A stretch of 64,000 nt of DNA, taken from assembly GCA_004154925.1 (NCBI GenBank), contig QJNS01000086.1, forward strand, positions 218,951 through 282,950. Direction: 5' to 3'. Numbering within the stretch: the first letter of the stretch is position 1; each line of letters starts with the position of its first letter. Shown piece by piece: positions 25,801-36,667 of this stretch. Below the pieces are notes generated by a model. It had not been told where the DNA came from, did not search any database, and saw only the letters and a list, made by a program, of their open reading frames with translations. Origin of the DNA: Monosporascus cannonballus (taxonomy: Eukaryota > Ascomycota > Sordariomycetes > Xylariales). The translations under genes and the position numbers were made by a program.

Positions 25801-28800
25801 TTTAAAATATTTGACTTATTAAAGGATATTTATTTCGGATTAAAAAAATGGCTAAAAATGCAAAGATATTCTGGTTACGGGCCGTAAAGTTATAGAAATT
25901 AAGTTTATTAATTTTAATAATACCGTACTTATTGTTAATAACGTAAATGGGCTTAATTAGCGAGATACGACAAAAGACGAAAATTAATTTATAAATGGTT
26001 TTAACGCGGCTGCCCGAAAGGTTTTTGGTACCGAATTCGCTAAGGATAATTTGGCTTACGACGACCGTAATATCTCGTAAACGGAAGAAAATTATGATCT
26101 CATATTACAAATTATCGATAACTTAATTAATAATTTTAATTAAGGCAATCCGTTATCGATATCGTCGTTATTGTATAAATAAAATAAGGATATGTTAAAC
26201 GAAAACGAACCGTTAATATAGTTTTTTATTTTTCTGTTATTTTGTAATATATTTTTATATAAACGATATAATACTTCTATTATAATTTTAATATTAATAT
26301 AATTTTATTATTTACGTAATCCTGATTAGTTAATTTCGAGATCGTTTTATATATTATTGCGATTACTTAATCAGTATATTAATATGGTTTATTTGTTTCC
26401 GGTGGTAAAACCGCAAATAGGAGGATAATATTTTACGATATGGTTTGCGGTATAATTATTAATAAAATTAATATAAGTAATTAAGCTTATAATTTACATA
26501 ATCTTGATTAATTATATTTTATGCTAATGTTTTGTTATTCGTAGGGTCGCATAAAAATATTATATTATTTGTAATTAAATATAACCTATAATTTCGAGTT
26601 AATTCGTATATTTCGTTTGCAATTAATTTATTTATTAATATTTTTAAGTATTTTTTGAAATTCTTTCTTTCCGTTTTACCTTTTTTCGCGCGTTATTATA
26701 ATTTATGTATCAATCATTCCTTTTACGTTTTCGGGTCCTAAAATCTTATTTATTTTAGGCGTAATATTTGCGTTTAAGTTTTTTTAAGGATTTTTATTTG
26801 GATTATATAATAATACCGAATATTTGGGGATTACGTATAAATATTTTTCGCCGCGTTTTTATACGTAATTTGCATATTTGTTATCTGCAGAATTCCGTAA
26901 ATTATAATATTTATATCATAATTATATAATATGTATTATTTAATTACATGGCTTAATTTATAAAATTATAAACCTTTTTTCGTATTATTTATATAATAGC
27001 CGGTTTATATAACCTTTTTATTAAATTATAAAAACCGTAATTAATTAAAGGCCCGTAATTAATTTAATAATTTAATAATTTATAAGGCTGGCATAATCCG
27101 TTATAACGTAAATTTGGTTTTGCCGGTTATTATTACGGAAAATATTTCGACTTATATTATTAATATTTAATATTTATATAAATACCGTATTTCTCCGTAA
27201 TATAAGTCTTTCGTAATATTATCGAATTTATAAAATTTTAATAATTATAAAGCTTTTTAATTAATTTGTATTTATATTAATATTATAACGTAAAGGTATT
27301 TATTTCTCCTTCTAATTTTCCGCCATATTTATATAGCTTTATAACATATACCTGGTATTTAGAATTAATTACGTATAATATATATTTTTCGTATGGAATA
27401 TTTTATATTTGAGGATAATCGAATAGTATTTGGTTAATACGAAAATGCTTTAATTGGGATTACGTTATCGGTTTCGCCTTATTACAAATTATGCTGGTAC
27501 CGATTCCGGCTGTTTTTTGGTTAAGGATTTTATTATCCGTCCTTAATATTATTTTTATTTTAGTATTTATTGCGGCTGTTTTTTGGTCCGAGATTTTATT
27601 ACCCGTTCTTAAAGTTATTCTTTAGAGGCAAATTATTTTTCGGAGATATTATTAACGAATTTAGCTTTTTTAGCCGGGCGAATAGGGTTTTTTAGGTTTA
27701 TTCGGGGTACATTATCGGAAATTATAATAAAAATTACTTTTATTATATCGGCAAGGAATTTATTTATTTTTTGTAATATCGTAAAATATATAAAGATATA
27801 TATTATAATATAGATTTTAGGTATTAAGTAAAAAGTAAATTAATTAATAATTATTATAGCATAAATAACGTAATTTTATATATTAAAATGTGATTAGTAT
27901 TTGGAATTTTAAGAAATTATAATTAAGTAAATAATAATAATTATATAATAAATGATTATAATAAATTTAAATGACATATATTTAATTAAAGTAATTTAAT
28001 ACATTATATTAACAAATTTATAATAAAATTTAGATTTTATATAATTTATATATAATTATTAATTGTTTCTTTATATATTATTATTTCGTTATTAAAAAAT
28101 AACCTTATTTTTTTATTTATATTTAATAATTTATATTATTTTAAAATATTTTCATAATTTATTAATTATTCGTAAATTTTATTCGTATATTAAAAATCCT
28201 TATATATTCTTTATTAATATTAATAATATATTGCGTAATTTTTGATATACGAATTTTATTTTATTTATTATATTTTATATTATTTATTTATATTTTTAAG
28301 TTTAATTACGCCAAATTTATAACAGTAAAAATATAATATTACTGCTGTTTAATAAAACAAAATACGATTATTGTATTCGGGAAATATACAGCAATTTAGT
28401 AAAAAAATTAAAACGTATATAAAAATCGTAGCGGTATTAAGTTAAATTTTAATACGAATTATATTAATTACGACGCCACTTTTTATAGCTTTTTTTTATT
28501 ATATATATTATTTTTTTAACTTTTGCTTTAATTTATAAAATATATTTTTAAGTTAAATAATTATTCGTTAAAATTTTAATATTATAATGTTTTTATAAAG
28601 TAAAACTTATTATTATATATAAAAACGCATAAATTATTGACCGTTATATATATATTAATACATATTTTATTTACCATAGTTTAGGAATAATATTTAAATA
28701 GATATACCGAGATTTTAATTATATATTTATAATTAATAAAAATTAAAAAGAAAGATATTTATGTATTTTAACGATTTTTAAGTTTCGTTTTTAATAAACC

Positions 28801-31800
28801 TTAAAAGAATTAATAAATAATATATAATATTATTCGTTTTTTTTCTTATATTAAAATATAATAATAACATTATCGATATAAATAATATAAATTACTGGAT
28901 AATAGATTTTTAAAACCGCAAAATAAATGTTTTTTATATTATAGATTTAATCTGTATATTTTTTTAAAACCCGTATAATTCGAGTCATTAGCCGTTTTCG
29001 AGAATTTAGAATGTATAACGATTTATATAATATAAATAATATTAGGAATATTGTAATTTTATAGTTTTGATTAAGAGAAATATATAATTGTTATATATCT
29101 TATGGTATATATTATGTGGACGTTATTTTTATAATATTAAACGGAACAAAAATCCGTAATTATATATAATTAGCTGCCGAGCAAATAGCCTTATATAAAA
29201 ATTGGATTTTTAAGTATTACGGTATATTCGGTATTAATATTAAGAATTTCGGCGGTTACTCGGAATATTTAATTATTATTATATTTATATGAGATTTTAA
29301 TATAAAGGAATTTTTAAAACCAGCCGGGCACCTAGTTATGCCGATAAAAGGTAAATGCGGTAAGGGGAAAGAAATTAGATCCGGCCGTCAACCTTTATTA
29401 AGGGAATTACAAAACCCCAATTCGAAAAAGAAATAATTACTAAATTTCTAACAAAATAACGAGAAAATATATAGGCGGCTTTGAAAAATATTAATTAGGA
29501 CCGTATATTAATAGATATTAGTTCTAATTGTAAAAGAATAAAGTTATAAAGCGTAATTAATAAGGATTTATTGCAAATCCGAGATTTTAAATGTTTCGAA
29601 CTGGTATTTAAAGAAAAGCGGATACCGGAATAATTATAGTAATAACGAAAAAATATTTTTTTAATATTAGAGAAAGATTTTTTATATTATTTATTTATCC
29701 GCATAATCCATTTTTTACCTTAATTTTTGAACTCGAATTAAAGTATTTTAAAGGTTAAAAAATAAAAATATTTAAAAAATTAATATGACGAATTTATGAA
29801 AAAGAATTAAAAAATAAAATTTAAAAAACTTTAATACGGTATTATAGATTAAAGGTTATAAATTAAAAAGATAATTTGCTAATAATTGCGATAAATTATT
29901 GTTGGAATTACGTAACATAACATTTTGTTATTTTTTTTAGTTAAAAAGATTTACGATATATTTATTACAATATATAATTAATCCGTATTAAAAACGAATG
30001 AATCTTTTATATAAAGTTTAACGAATTACAAATTAATAGAAATAATAAGTTTAATAAATAAATAATATATTAATAATTTTAATTAATATTATATAAATAT
30101 TTATAATTATTGCATTTTACGACCGAGACGTCGTATTAAAACTAAACGTATTTTTTATTATCGGCTTTAAGTAAATCCGATAAAAGTTTATTTTTTATTA
30201 CTTAATTTAATATTATAATTATTGTTTAATTTATTATTAATATTATTTTCCGATAGTTATCGTTTATTTTTAATGCGTAATTTCCTAATTTCGATAAAGA
30301 TTATTATTTCGATTTTTATTAATATATTATTTATAACGTTGGACTGTAAATTATTACGTTTTGATAACGCCGGCGGTTCCGATAATGATATGAAAATAAA
30401 CGAAATATGTAAATATAGATACGGTAACGAAAACGGGATTAAAAAATTAAAAATATTTAGGAACGATAAATTTTATATTAATATTACGAAGAAAAAGAAC
30501 GAAATAAATTCCTAATTAAAATTACGTAATACGTTACGGATTACGTATATAAATATAGGCGTTAATATAATCGAAATTACGATTTTAAATCGTAAAAATA
30601 TATAAATTATATTTTAATTTAATATTTAAATTATTAGGATTACTGTTAAACTGTTAATTATTTATTTAAACTACGTAATTATATATAGTATATTTTAATT
30701 AAGATAAGATATAATTTAAGGCGGCTTTATAATTTTTTTCGATATTTATCGAATTTTTAACGTAATAATAATTTAAAATTTATATAAAGCGATTGGCAAT
30801 ATAAGAATATAATGCCGTTATTTTTAATAAGCAAATTTTACCGTTTGTAAAAAATTATTTATGTTTTTTGTAAAATCGAAAATACAGTTTTTTTATATAT
30901 TATATATAACGTAAAAAATAAACGGTTTTTTAAAATATCCTAATATTATTATATATCGAAATCGGGAATTACTTTAATTAATTTAATTATATTTTGCATT
31001 ACATATGGACTGTTAATTTCGTTTAATTTATTCGGAAATTTATTAAGTAAAAATTATTTAAATTTAATAAAAATAAATATTTCTTTTGCTATTTTATTAT
31101 TAAATAAAACCGACCGTACAAAAAGTAATTTATTTATTCGTTATTTATATTAGGACTTTATTATTTTTTAAGTAACTGTTGTTATTAAACAAGCTTTTGG
31201 TTATTTTTATATAAATATTTTCGAATTTAAAGGTTTAAATATATGGAAAAATTAAGCGTATATATATTATAATATGGTTTAGCCGGAATTGGATTATTAT
31301 GGTCCTTTTTTAACATAATAATTTTTTTTAAATTTGCCAAAATTACCTTATATATATATTTACCATTAAATAATGCGTATTATTAAAGCCTTATTTTTAT
31401 TTGGTACCGTAAATCAAAATTATTTTATTTCGAAAGTTTACGAATAATATTTTGATTAGCCGAAAACTAAAATTAAAATTTAATAATTATTTTATCTTGA
31501 TCGAATTTATTTGCGATAAATTACATATTATTTTTATTATTTAAGTTTGTTACCTTATTTTTTAATGCGACTTTTATATTTTTATAAGTAATACGGTTTT
31601 TGGCGTATTAAGCCTAAATTAATTTTGTTATTTAAATTTTTTTGGAAATAAATAACTTAATTCCATAATTATTAAACGCTTAATAAGATATAAGCAATAT
31701 AATATATTTATGGTTAATTATACTTAATCGTTTATAATTATAAATTTTTAATCGACAGATTTTACGATATATCTTATTATATTATTCGATTAATTCCTGG

Positions 31801-33300
31801 GATATTTTTATTTAATTAAAAAGTTATAATAAATATGATAATACGGATAAAAGTATCCGATTGCTTTTAATTACTATATACGCAAATTTAATTCCTATCA
31901 GATATTTCGGAATTATAAAATTTAATATTTTTTTAATAATTTTTAACGAATATTTTCGGTTTATTATAATTTTGATTAAATAATGATTGATATTTATGGT
32001 TTTTGTTTTGTTATTAATTTAAATAATAATATTAATAATAAAACGTAAATTATTAAATTAAATTAAAAGGATATTATATAATAATTTAAATATATTAATT
32101 ATTAAAAATTTTAAATATTTTCAATTTAAATTTTAATTTTTAAATATAAGGAAAATAATAATATCGGTTTTAGGACAATTAATATTAAAATGGTAAATTT
32201 CCGCTTTATAACTATATTTAATTAAGCCGCCGATTTAATACAAATTATTATATTTTGCGAATATTTTTGTAATATTATTAATAATTATTATATATATAAA
32301 TTAATATATATAAGTAAAAAAATAAAACGTAAGTTACGGATATTAAAATATTTAAATTAAAAATTATTTTATTTTAATAATAAATATAATTTATCGATAA
32401 TTACCAAACTATATTATTGTTTGAAAATAAAATTTAATATAATAATATGGAATTTATTGTTCGATATTTATTAAGGACTAAAAATAATATGGTTATATTA
32501 TCCGAAAATTATACGGTCGAATATTTCTAAATTAAGTTTTTTCGTATTTACGGATATTAAAATAAAAGCAAAATATAGAATAATTAATATAAAAATTCGT
32601 TATTTTTTTAATTTAATTAATAATATTATTTAAATAATAATTAAATTAATTATTAACGAAAAAACTTAAATAATTAAAGATTTTCCAAAATTTATTTTAA
32701 TAACGAAAAAAATATTAAGCTTTTCGAAAACCAAATTATATATTATATCGATTTATTTTTTCTGTAAAATATAGCCTTATCCGCCAAATATAATATTTAA
32801 TATAAGGCGAATAAACCGACGGCGCAAAATTTCTATAAGGTTATCGGCCGTACATATAATATTGGCATATAGGTTAATTACGTTTATATTAGCAAAAAAC
32901 CGGGAAAATATGGGATAAAAATAAATGTTTTATTTGGGAAAATTAAATATTCGAAAATTTAAAATATTTATTTTAAATCTTTAAATATATTACCCGTATT
33001 TAGCTTATTAAGAAAAAAATATATTTCGAGGTTTGTTACGGACGATTCTAAGCTTTATATATTATTATTTTAATTTATATAATTATATTTTTATCGTATT
33101 GGCCCGAAAAAAATAAAATGTTATAATATATATTAATCGGGACTTTAAGCCATTTTTTATTATAATAGTTTTTATTTTATATTAATTAGGACCATTATTA
33201 TATTAAAAATTAAAATTTTAGTTTTGTATTAAATTATATAAATTAAAATATTAGGAGCTTTATAATTAACATATATTATTAAAATTAATATTAATAATTT
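22887..33300. other. RIP-degraded interior without recognisable genes
   Basis: This is about 10.4 kb of AT-saturated sequence with stops in all frames. Open stretches at 24,690-24,884 and 30,222-30,515 have no motif. A 60-codon stretch open on the plus strand near 23,430-23,610 includes GFCLLPEELLFEI and may be remnant coding sequence. A patch at about 29,320-29,430 is less mutated than its surroundings. I cannot assign a transposon class to any part of it. Confidence 0.5.
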
Positions 33301-33320
33301 TTTCGACTTTGTTTTAAAAC

Positions 33321-33532
33321 GTACCAAACGAAACAAAAAAAATATAATTTGCTATTAGGCCTTATTTTGGAAATTTTATTATTTTTGTAAGTATTATTCT
33401 TAAAGGAGTTTAGCTGATATATTGGACCCTTAACAAATACTTCTTGATCAAAAGCTATAGCTATGGCTACGGCTGCTGCGCCGCAGGCGCAGCCACAACC
33501 TCCAAAATGGGGTCCTGATCACGATGAGGCAA
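33321..33532. repeat. Right end of hAT-like element with subterminal inverted repeat
   Basis: TTAGGCCTTATTTTGGAAAT (from 33,355) is the RIP-mutated inverse of the block AACCTCCAAAATGGGGTCC (33,497-33,518). Between them lies a palindrome, GGCTGCTGCGCCGCAGGCG (from 33,470). The element ends GATGAGGCAA at 33,532, next to the duplication ATCGGAAC. The same arrangement, unmutated, occurs at 34,437-34,608. Confidence 0.65.
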
Positions 33533-33540
33533 ATCGGAAC

Positions 33541-33640
33541 ATATATACTCCGTTGCTAAGCTACACAAAAGTGGTACGCGTTACGAGAACGCACGCAATT
33601 AGCTGAATATAACAACAACTGATATCCCCTATATCTGACA
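33541..33640 (+). repeat. Solo Copia LTR, right part
   Basis: It continues the LTR interrupted at 22,758 and ends CTATATCTGACA at 33,640. It is the least RIP-mutated copy of this LTR in the window and shows the original end CTGACA, the inverse of the start TGTCAG. Confidence 0.85.
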
Positions 33641-33697
33641 ATATCCCCTATATCTGACAATATCCCCTATATCTGACAATATCCCCTATATCTGACA
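33622..33697. repeat. Perfect 4 x 19-bp tandem repeat at Copia LTR end
   Basis: The unit ATATCCCCTATATCTGACA is repeated four times without a mismatch (33,622, 33,641, 33,660, 33,679). The first unit is the LTR's own last 19 bp. The last ends at 33,697, next to GATAT, the outer target duplication. It may be a row of leftover LTR ends or replication slippage. Confidence 0.9.
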
Positions 33698-33702
33698 GAT
33701 AT

Positions 33703-33778
33703 CTTAGCTTGGGTCGAATTAAGCTTTTTTTATGGCTCCGACCGTTTAGAGGAAAGCCAAGACCGTTAGGTCATAACA
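33703..33778 (-). repeat. Gyp1 LTR, second part
   Basis: It resumes after GATAT (33,698-33,702) and ends GGTCATAACA at 33,778, resembling the ends of the Gyp3 LTRs (GGCCATAACA). With 4847-4957 it makes one LTR of about 187 bp split by 28.7 kb. Confidence 0.55.
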
Positions 33779-33925
33779 CGCAGCCATTTTAAATCCGATA
33801 AATTTAATACTTTATATACGCGTTAAATATAAGCTAATATGCATATAGGACTTTCTTCCAAATTTTTAAATAAAGGTTGCAATTAATACGGTTAAATTTA
33901 AGTCCAGGAAATAGGCGACCGTACC

Positions 33926-34228
33926 ACCCTTATGGCTGCGACAGCACAATTACCGGTCGCATTATCGTATACCGGGCTTCCCTAGTATTTTATATTTGAG
34001 AAAAGCCCGTCCAGCAATTCTTTTGGCCGTACGGGCTGTCGTTCTTGCGTTGCAGCCATGAGAAGGTTAGGGTTAGCCAAGTTCAAAACGCCCATATACC
34101 TGTGACGCAGCAACTATAACCCGTACGGGCAAAAACATGGCTGGACGGGTTTCTCCCATATTGAATTACCCTTGGAAGGCCCATGGCTAAATGTTATATG
34201 CAGTGGTTACGTCGCAGCTATGAGGGCG
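33926..34228. repeat. Fold-back (palindromic) element, about 300 bp
   Basis: The left arm (about 33,926-34,036) and right arm (about 34,120-34,228) are imperfect inverted copies. For example, AAAAGCCCGTCCAGC pairs with GCTGGACGGGTTT, CCGTACGGG with CCCGTACGG, and TATGGCTGCGAC with GTCGCAGCTATG. The spacer is about 80 bp. Composition is normal, so it escaped RIP or arrived late. No coding potential is seen. It is probably a non-autonomous fold-back transposon; no flanking duplication was identified. Confidence 0.65.
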
Positions 34229-34436
34229 TTCCGAATTGGAAGTGGTGCTAATCAAGAATTTTTGCCTTTTTCTTTAATATCTTAGCCAAATCAACCCCGA
34301 TTTAAAACTTTTATTTACCGTTAAAAGGCTCTTTTAGCACTTTATATAAATATATTTTTCCTTATTTTTTTCTTATTTTTTCTTATTATTTTATTTGTGA
34401 GTTTTAAAAGAAGATTTAAAAAATTTTATATGGGAC

Positions 34437-34608
34437 GGTGCTAATCAAGGCTAAAAAGTCACAACTTGCCATCAGGCCCTATTTTGGAGGTTTTATTGTT
34501 TTTATGGGTCTTTTACAATTTAGGTTGGCGTGGTACTAAAAGTTACTTAGCCATAGCTACGCCGCAAGCGCAGCCACAACCTCCAAAATAGGGCCTGATT
34601 CTATTGAG
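34437..34608. repeat. Second hAT-type terminal relic, not RIP-mutated
   Basis: TCAGGCCCTATTTTGGAGGTT (34,472-34,492) and its exact inverse at 34,578-34,598 (21 bp, no mismatch) are spaced by 85 bp. The end reads GATTCTATTGAGGCAA at 34,608. It is homologous to the right end of the 10.8-kb element (33,321-33,532), from about GGTGCTAATCAAG onward. That 13-mer also occurs at 34,244-34,256. The left end of this copy is not visible. Confidence 0.65.
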
Positions 34609-34890
34609 GCAACAAAATTACCCTGTTTCCCATATAAAACAGCTAGAGAAACAGGGGGCCGAGATAGGAAGGTGGTATTGCAGAAAGAAATGGGGTCGCG
34701 GGGAAGGGCTTGATCCACCGAAAGGTTCGTTGGCGAATGATTCCGTATTATACACAATTTAACAATGATTCGGAATCCATTCGGAAATATTCCGAATTTT
34801 AGAAACGCTACCTCCATGCCCAAACTCATCCACAATTGCTGAGGGCCACTTCTGTCTAGGCTTCACGGATAAGCTTCCCATTCCGCCGCC

Positions 34891-36060
34891 ATGGACTCGG
34901 AATCTAACAGCGAATCGGATTCTTCAACCGTGATCTATGATCACGAGTCATTTAGTACTTTCCGAGATCGTGTTCTGGCCTTCGCTCACCGCACTCTCTG
35001 GCCTGGTGCATCTATTCATGACATTACCGTATCTCGACTGCGAGGGGGCGGGTTCAATCGCATCATCGGCCTCGATCTCCAGACTGACGAACTGCCTGAA
35101 TACAAGACTCTCCGCTACATCCTCCGGATCCCCCGATTTGATGCTGCACAGGTGGACCGCGATGTGGCCGCCTTACGCTTCATACACCAACATTCATATA
35201 TCCCTGCGCCACATGTAGTATCGTTTGACGAGACAGAAGACAACGAACTACAATGTCCGTACATGATTCAGAATCGCATCCCGGGAAAAGACTTGTTCTC
35301 GGCCTACCCGGATCTTGGTCACAGTGCACGATGCCAGACTGCAAAGGAGCTTGGAACTATTTTTAATCAGATGCTATCCTTGCGGAGCAGCGTACCTGGC
35401 CGCTTGGCGCTTCCTGAGGCCAAAGACATCAACGCACCGCTCTACGTTGTGCCATTTCAGCCCGCGGATTCAGTTTTACCCACGCAGTACCGTGATTCGC
35501 CTAGTACTCGGCCCGTGTGTCAGCTACTTACAGCCGACTTCCAGGCCCTGAAAGCGACTGCCTTAGAGATTGACCCGAAAAACACTGCCATCTCCACGAT
35601 CATGGATGACTTTTGCGACATGGCAACGGAATTGGATGCCGGAGGTTGGTTAGTTGGTGTACCTTATACCTTGGCTCACCTTGATCTTGCCCCTCGCAAT
35701 ATCCTGGTGGACTGCAGGCCAGAGCAGCCCATCATCACCGGGGTTCTCGATTGGGACAGTGCGGTGTTAGCCCCTATGTTCATGTGCTGCGCGCCGCCCG
35801 CTTGGATCTGGGCTTGGAAGGACGACGAAGATGAAGACGAACGAACGGCTAACGATGAACTCCCGACTCTAGAAGCTCGTCAATTGAAGCAACTCTTCGA
35901 AGATGCAGCCGGCCAAGACTATCTCAAGTTCGCGTACGAGCCTGCCTACAGGCTAGCAAGGCGCCTTGTACGCTTCGCAATAGAGGGTGTTCGCTCCAAT
36001 GAGGATTTCGAGGAAGCCAAGACGATGCTGCAGGAATGGCGTTCAATGCGTCAATCATGA
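34891..36060 (+). CDS. APH/choline-kinase-like phosphotransferase
   Basis: This is a single-exon gene of 389 aa in the protein-kinase-like fold of the APH family, whose members transfer phosphate from ATP to a small-molecule hydroxyl. The sequence shows a nucleotide-loop-like RGGGFNRIIGL (residues 51-61) and the strand YILRIPR (76-82), where the usual Lys appears replaced by Arg. The catalytic loop is HLDLAPRN (263-270), with D265 as likely base and N270 as a metal ligand. The DxD metal motif is LDWDS (286-290). An acidic stretch (311-317) and a helical C-terminus follow. The start has a strong GCCGCCATGG context. No signal peptide is seen. Codon use and GC are normal and there is no RIP damage despite repeat blocks on both sides. 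The substrate is unknown; fungi have many such paralogues, and true antibiotic resistance should not be assumed. Confidence 0.85.
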   Translation: MDSESNSESDSSTVIYDHESFSTFRDRVLAFAHRTLWPGASIHDITVSRLRGGGFNRIIGLDLQTDELPEYKTLRYILRIPRFDAAQVDRDVAALRFIHQHSYIPAPHVVSFDETEDNELQCPYMIQNRIPGKDLFSAYPDLGHSARCQTAKELGTIFNQMLSLRSSVPGRLALPEAKDINAPLYVVPFQPADSVLPTQYRDSPSTRPVCQLLTADFQALKATALEIDPKNTAISTIMDDFCDMATELDAGGWLVGVPYTLAHLDLAPRNILVDCRPEQPIITGVLDWDSAVLAPMFMCCAPPAWIWAWKDDEDEDERTANDELPTLEARQLKQLFEDAAGQDYLKFAYEPAYRLARRLVRFAIEGVRSNEDFEEAKTMLQEWRSMRQS

Positions 36061-36475
36061 GGCCTGGGGATGCGACCGTCGCTGGCCTACCTTAACTCTC
36101 CGCATTGAGACGGTTAAGGTTGCAACAATGTAACCTATCGGGCAGCAGGCTCTCCCCGTTGTCCTGCGGGTTGTTTGACGTCGACCCCGGGAGGCCACCA
36201 CTATATCACCCTCTCCTATATGATGATTCGCTGCTTTACATTAGGCTATGATATGCAGGATGCCATATGCCCTCCCTCTGGTCGCAATCAGGCCTTCTCA
36301 AGGAGGGGATGGAGTTTCTGTAGCAGTTATATTCAAGTGGCAGACTCGCTTTTAATGAAGCATTGATGACCACAACACTCACTTGCTCCCCACTCCTCAA
36401 ACAATCAACCAGCCACTCGCATATTGAGCCTGATAGCCTTTTGAAGCTTTGCTCTGCTCTCGACGATAAAGCACG
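36061..36475. other. Intergenic, 3' flank of the phosphotransferase gene
   Basis: The composition is normal, without RIP. Small overlapping frames on both strands (for example 36,175-36,366) show no motif. I see no convincing gene or repeat; the first part is probably the 3' UTR of the phosphotransferase gene. Confidence 0.5.
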
Positions 36476-36667
36476 ATGCCAAAGAAGGGAGGCTCGACGA
36501 CTCATCACTGCCCGAAGAAGAGGAAGGGGAATTGTCGGTATAACAAAAGCCTACAATACTGCACGGCGCATCAGACCCTGTGCGACACTCACAATATAAT
36601 TCACTTAATCGGCGAAAAATGCAAGGCATGCGAAAATGCTGCCTCGCACACAGAACAGGAAGCCTGA
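36476..36667 (+). CDS. Small Cys/His-rich putative zinc-binding protein
   Basis: A 63-codon frame begins MPKKGG. Cysteines lie at 12, 20, 29, 36, 49 and 52, and histidines at 10, 11, 32, 39, 43 and 58. The spacing (C20-x8-C29-x2-H32-x3-C36-x2-H39, then H43-x5-C49-x2-C52) resembles a compact metal-binding fold. The N-terminus is basic (KKRKGNCRYNK). No signal peptide is seen, so a secreted effector is less likely than a nuclear or cytosolic protein. I recall similar short fungal proteins with a CRYNK-type core but cannot name a family. It could also be an exon of a longer gene or a relic. Confidence 0.45.
   Translation: MPKKGGSTTHHCPKKRKGNCRYNKSLQYCTAHQTLCDTHNIIHLIGEKCKACENAASHTEQEA

Larger units (their letters stand above)
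22759..33532. mobile_element. hAT-like DNA transposon composite, 10.8 kb
   Basis: It is inserted in the solo Copia LTR, with the 8-bp duplication ATCGGAAC at 22,751-22,758 and 33,533-33,540. The ends are imperfect inverted repeats: TTACCTCAGCTAGCTCAGG on the left, and TTGCCTCATCGTGATCAGG for the right end read inward. Eight-base duplications are typical of the hAT superfamily. Each end has a subterminal inverted repeat. The interior is RIP-degraded and stop-ridden. No transposase motif was recognised, and 10.8 kb is long for hAT, so further nested insertions are likely. Strand unknown. Confidence 0.6.

Noticed and set aside
30222..30515. 97-codon frame in the hAT-like interior
   Set aside because: It is AT-driven (Ile, Leu, Asn, Lys) with no motif and no supporting neighbour.
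1..34000. Centromere or giant Starship-type element
   Set aside because: The AT-rich blocks are explained by named retroelement pieces. No tyrosine-recombinase captain gene or cargo genes were seen.
34066..34077. GGTTAGGGTTAG, telomere-like
   Set aside because: Only two TTAGGG-type units inside the spacer of a fold-back repeat, so not a telomere or subtelomeric array.
34557..34835. 92-codon minus-strand frame upstream of the phosphotransferase gene
   Set aside because: It covers the hAT-type terminal repeat and lacks any domain.
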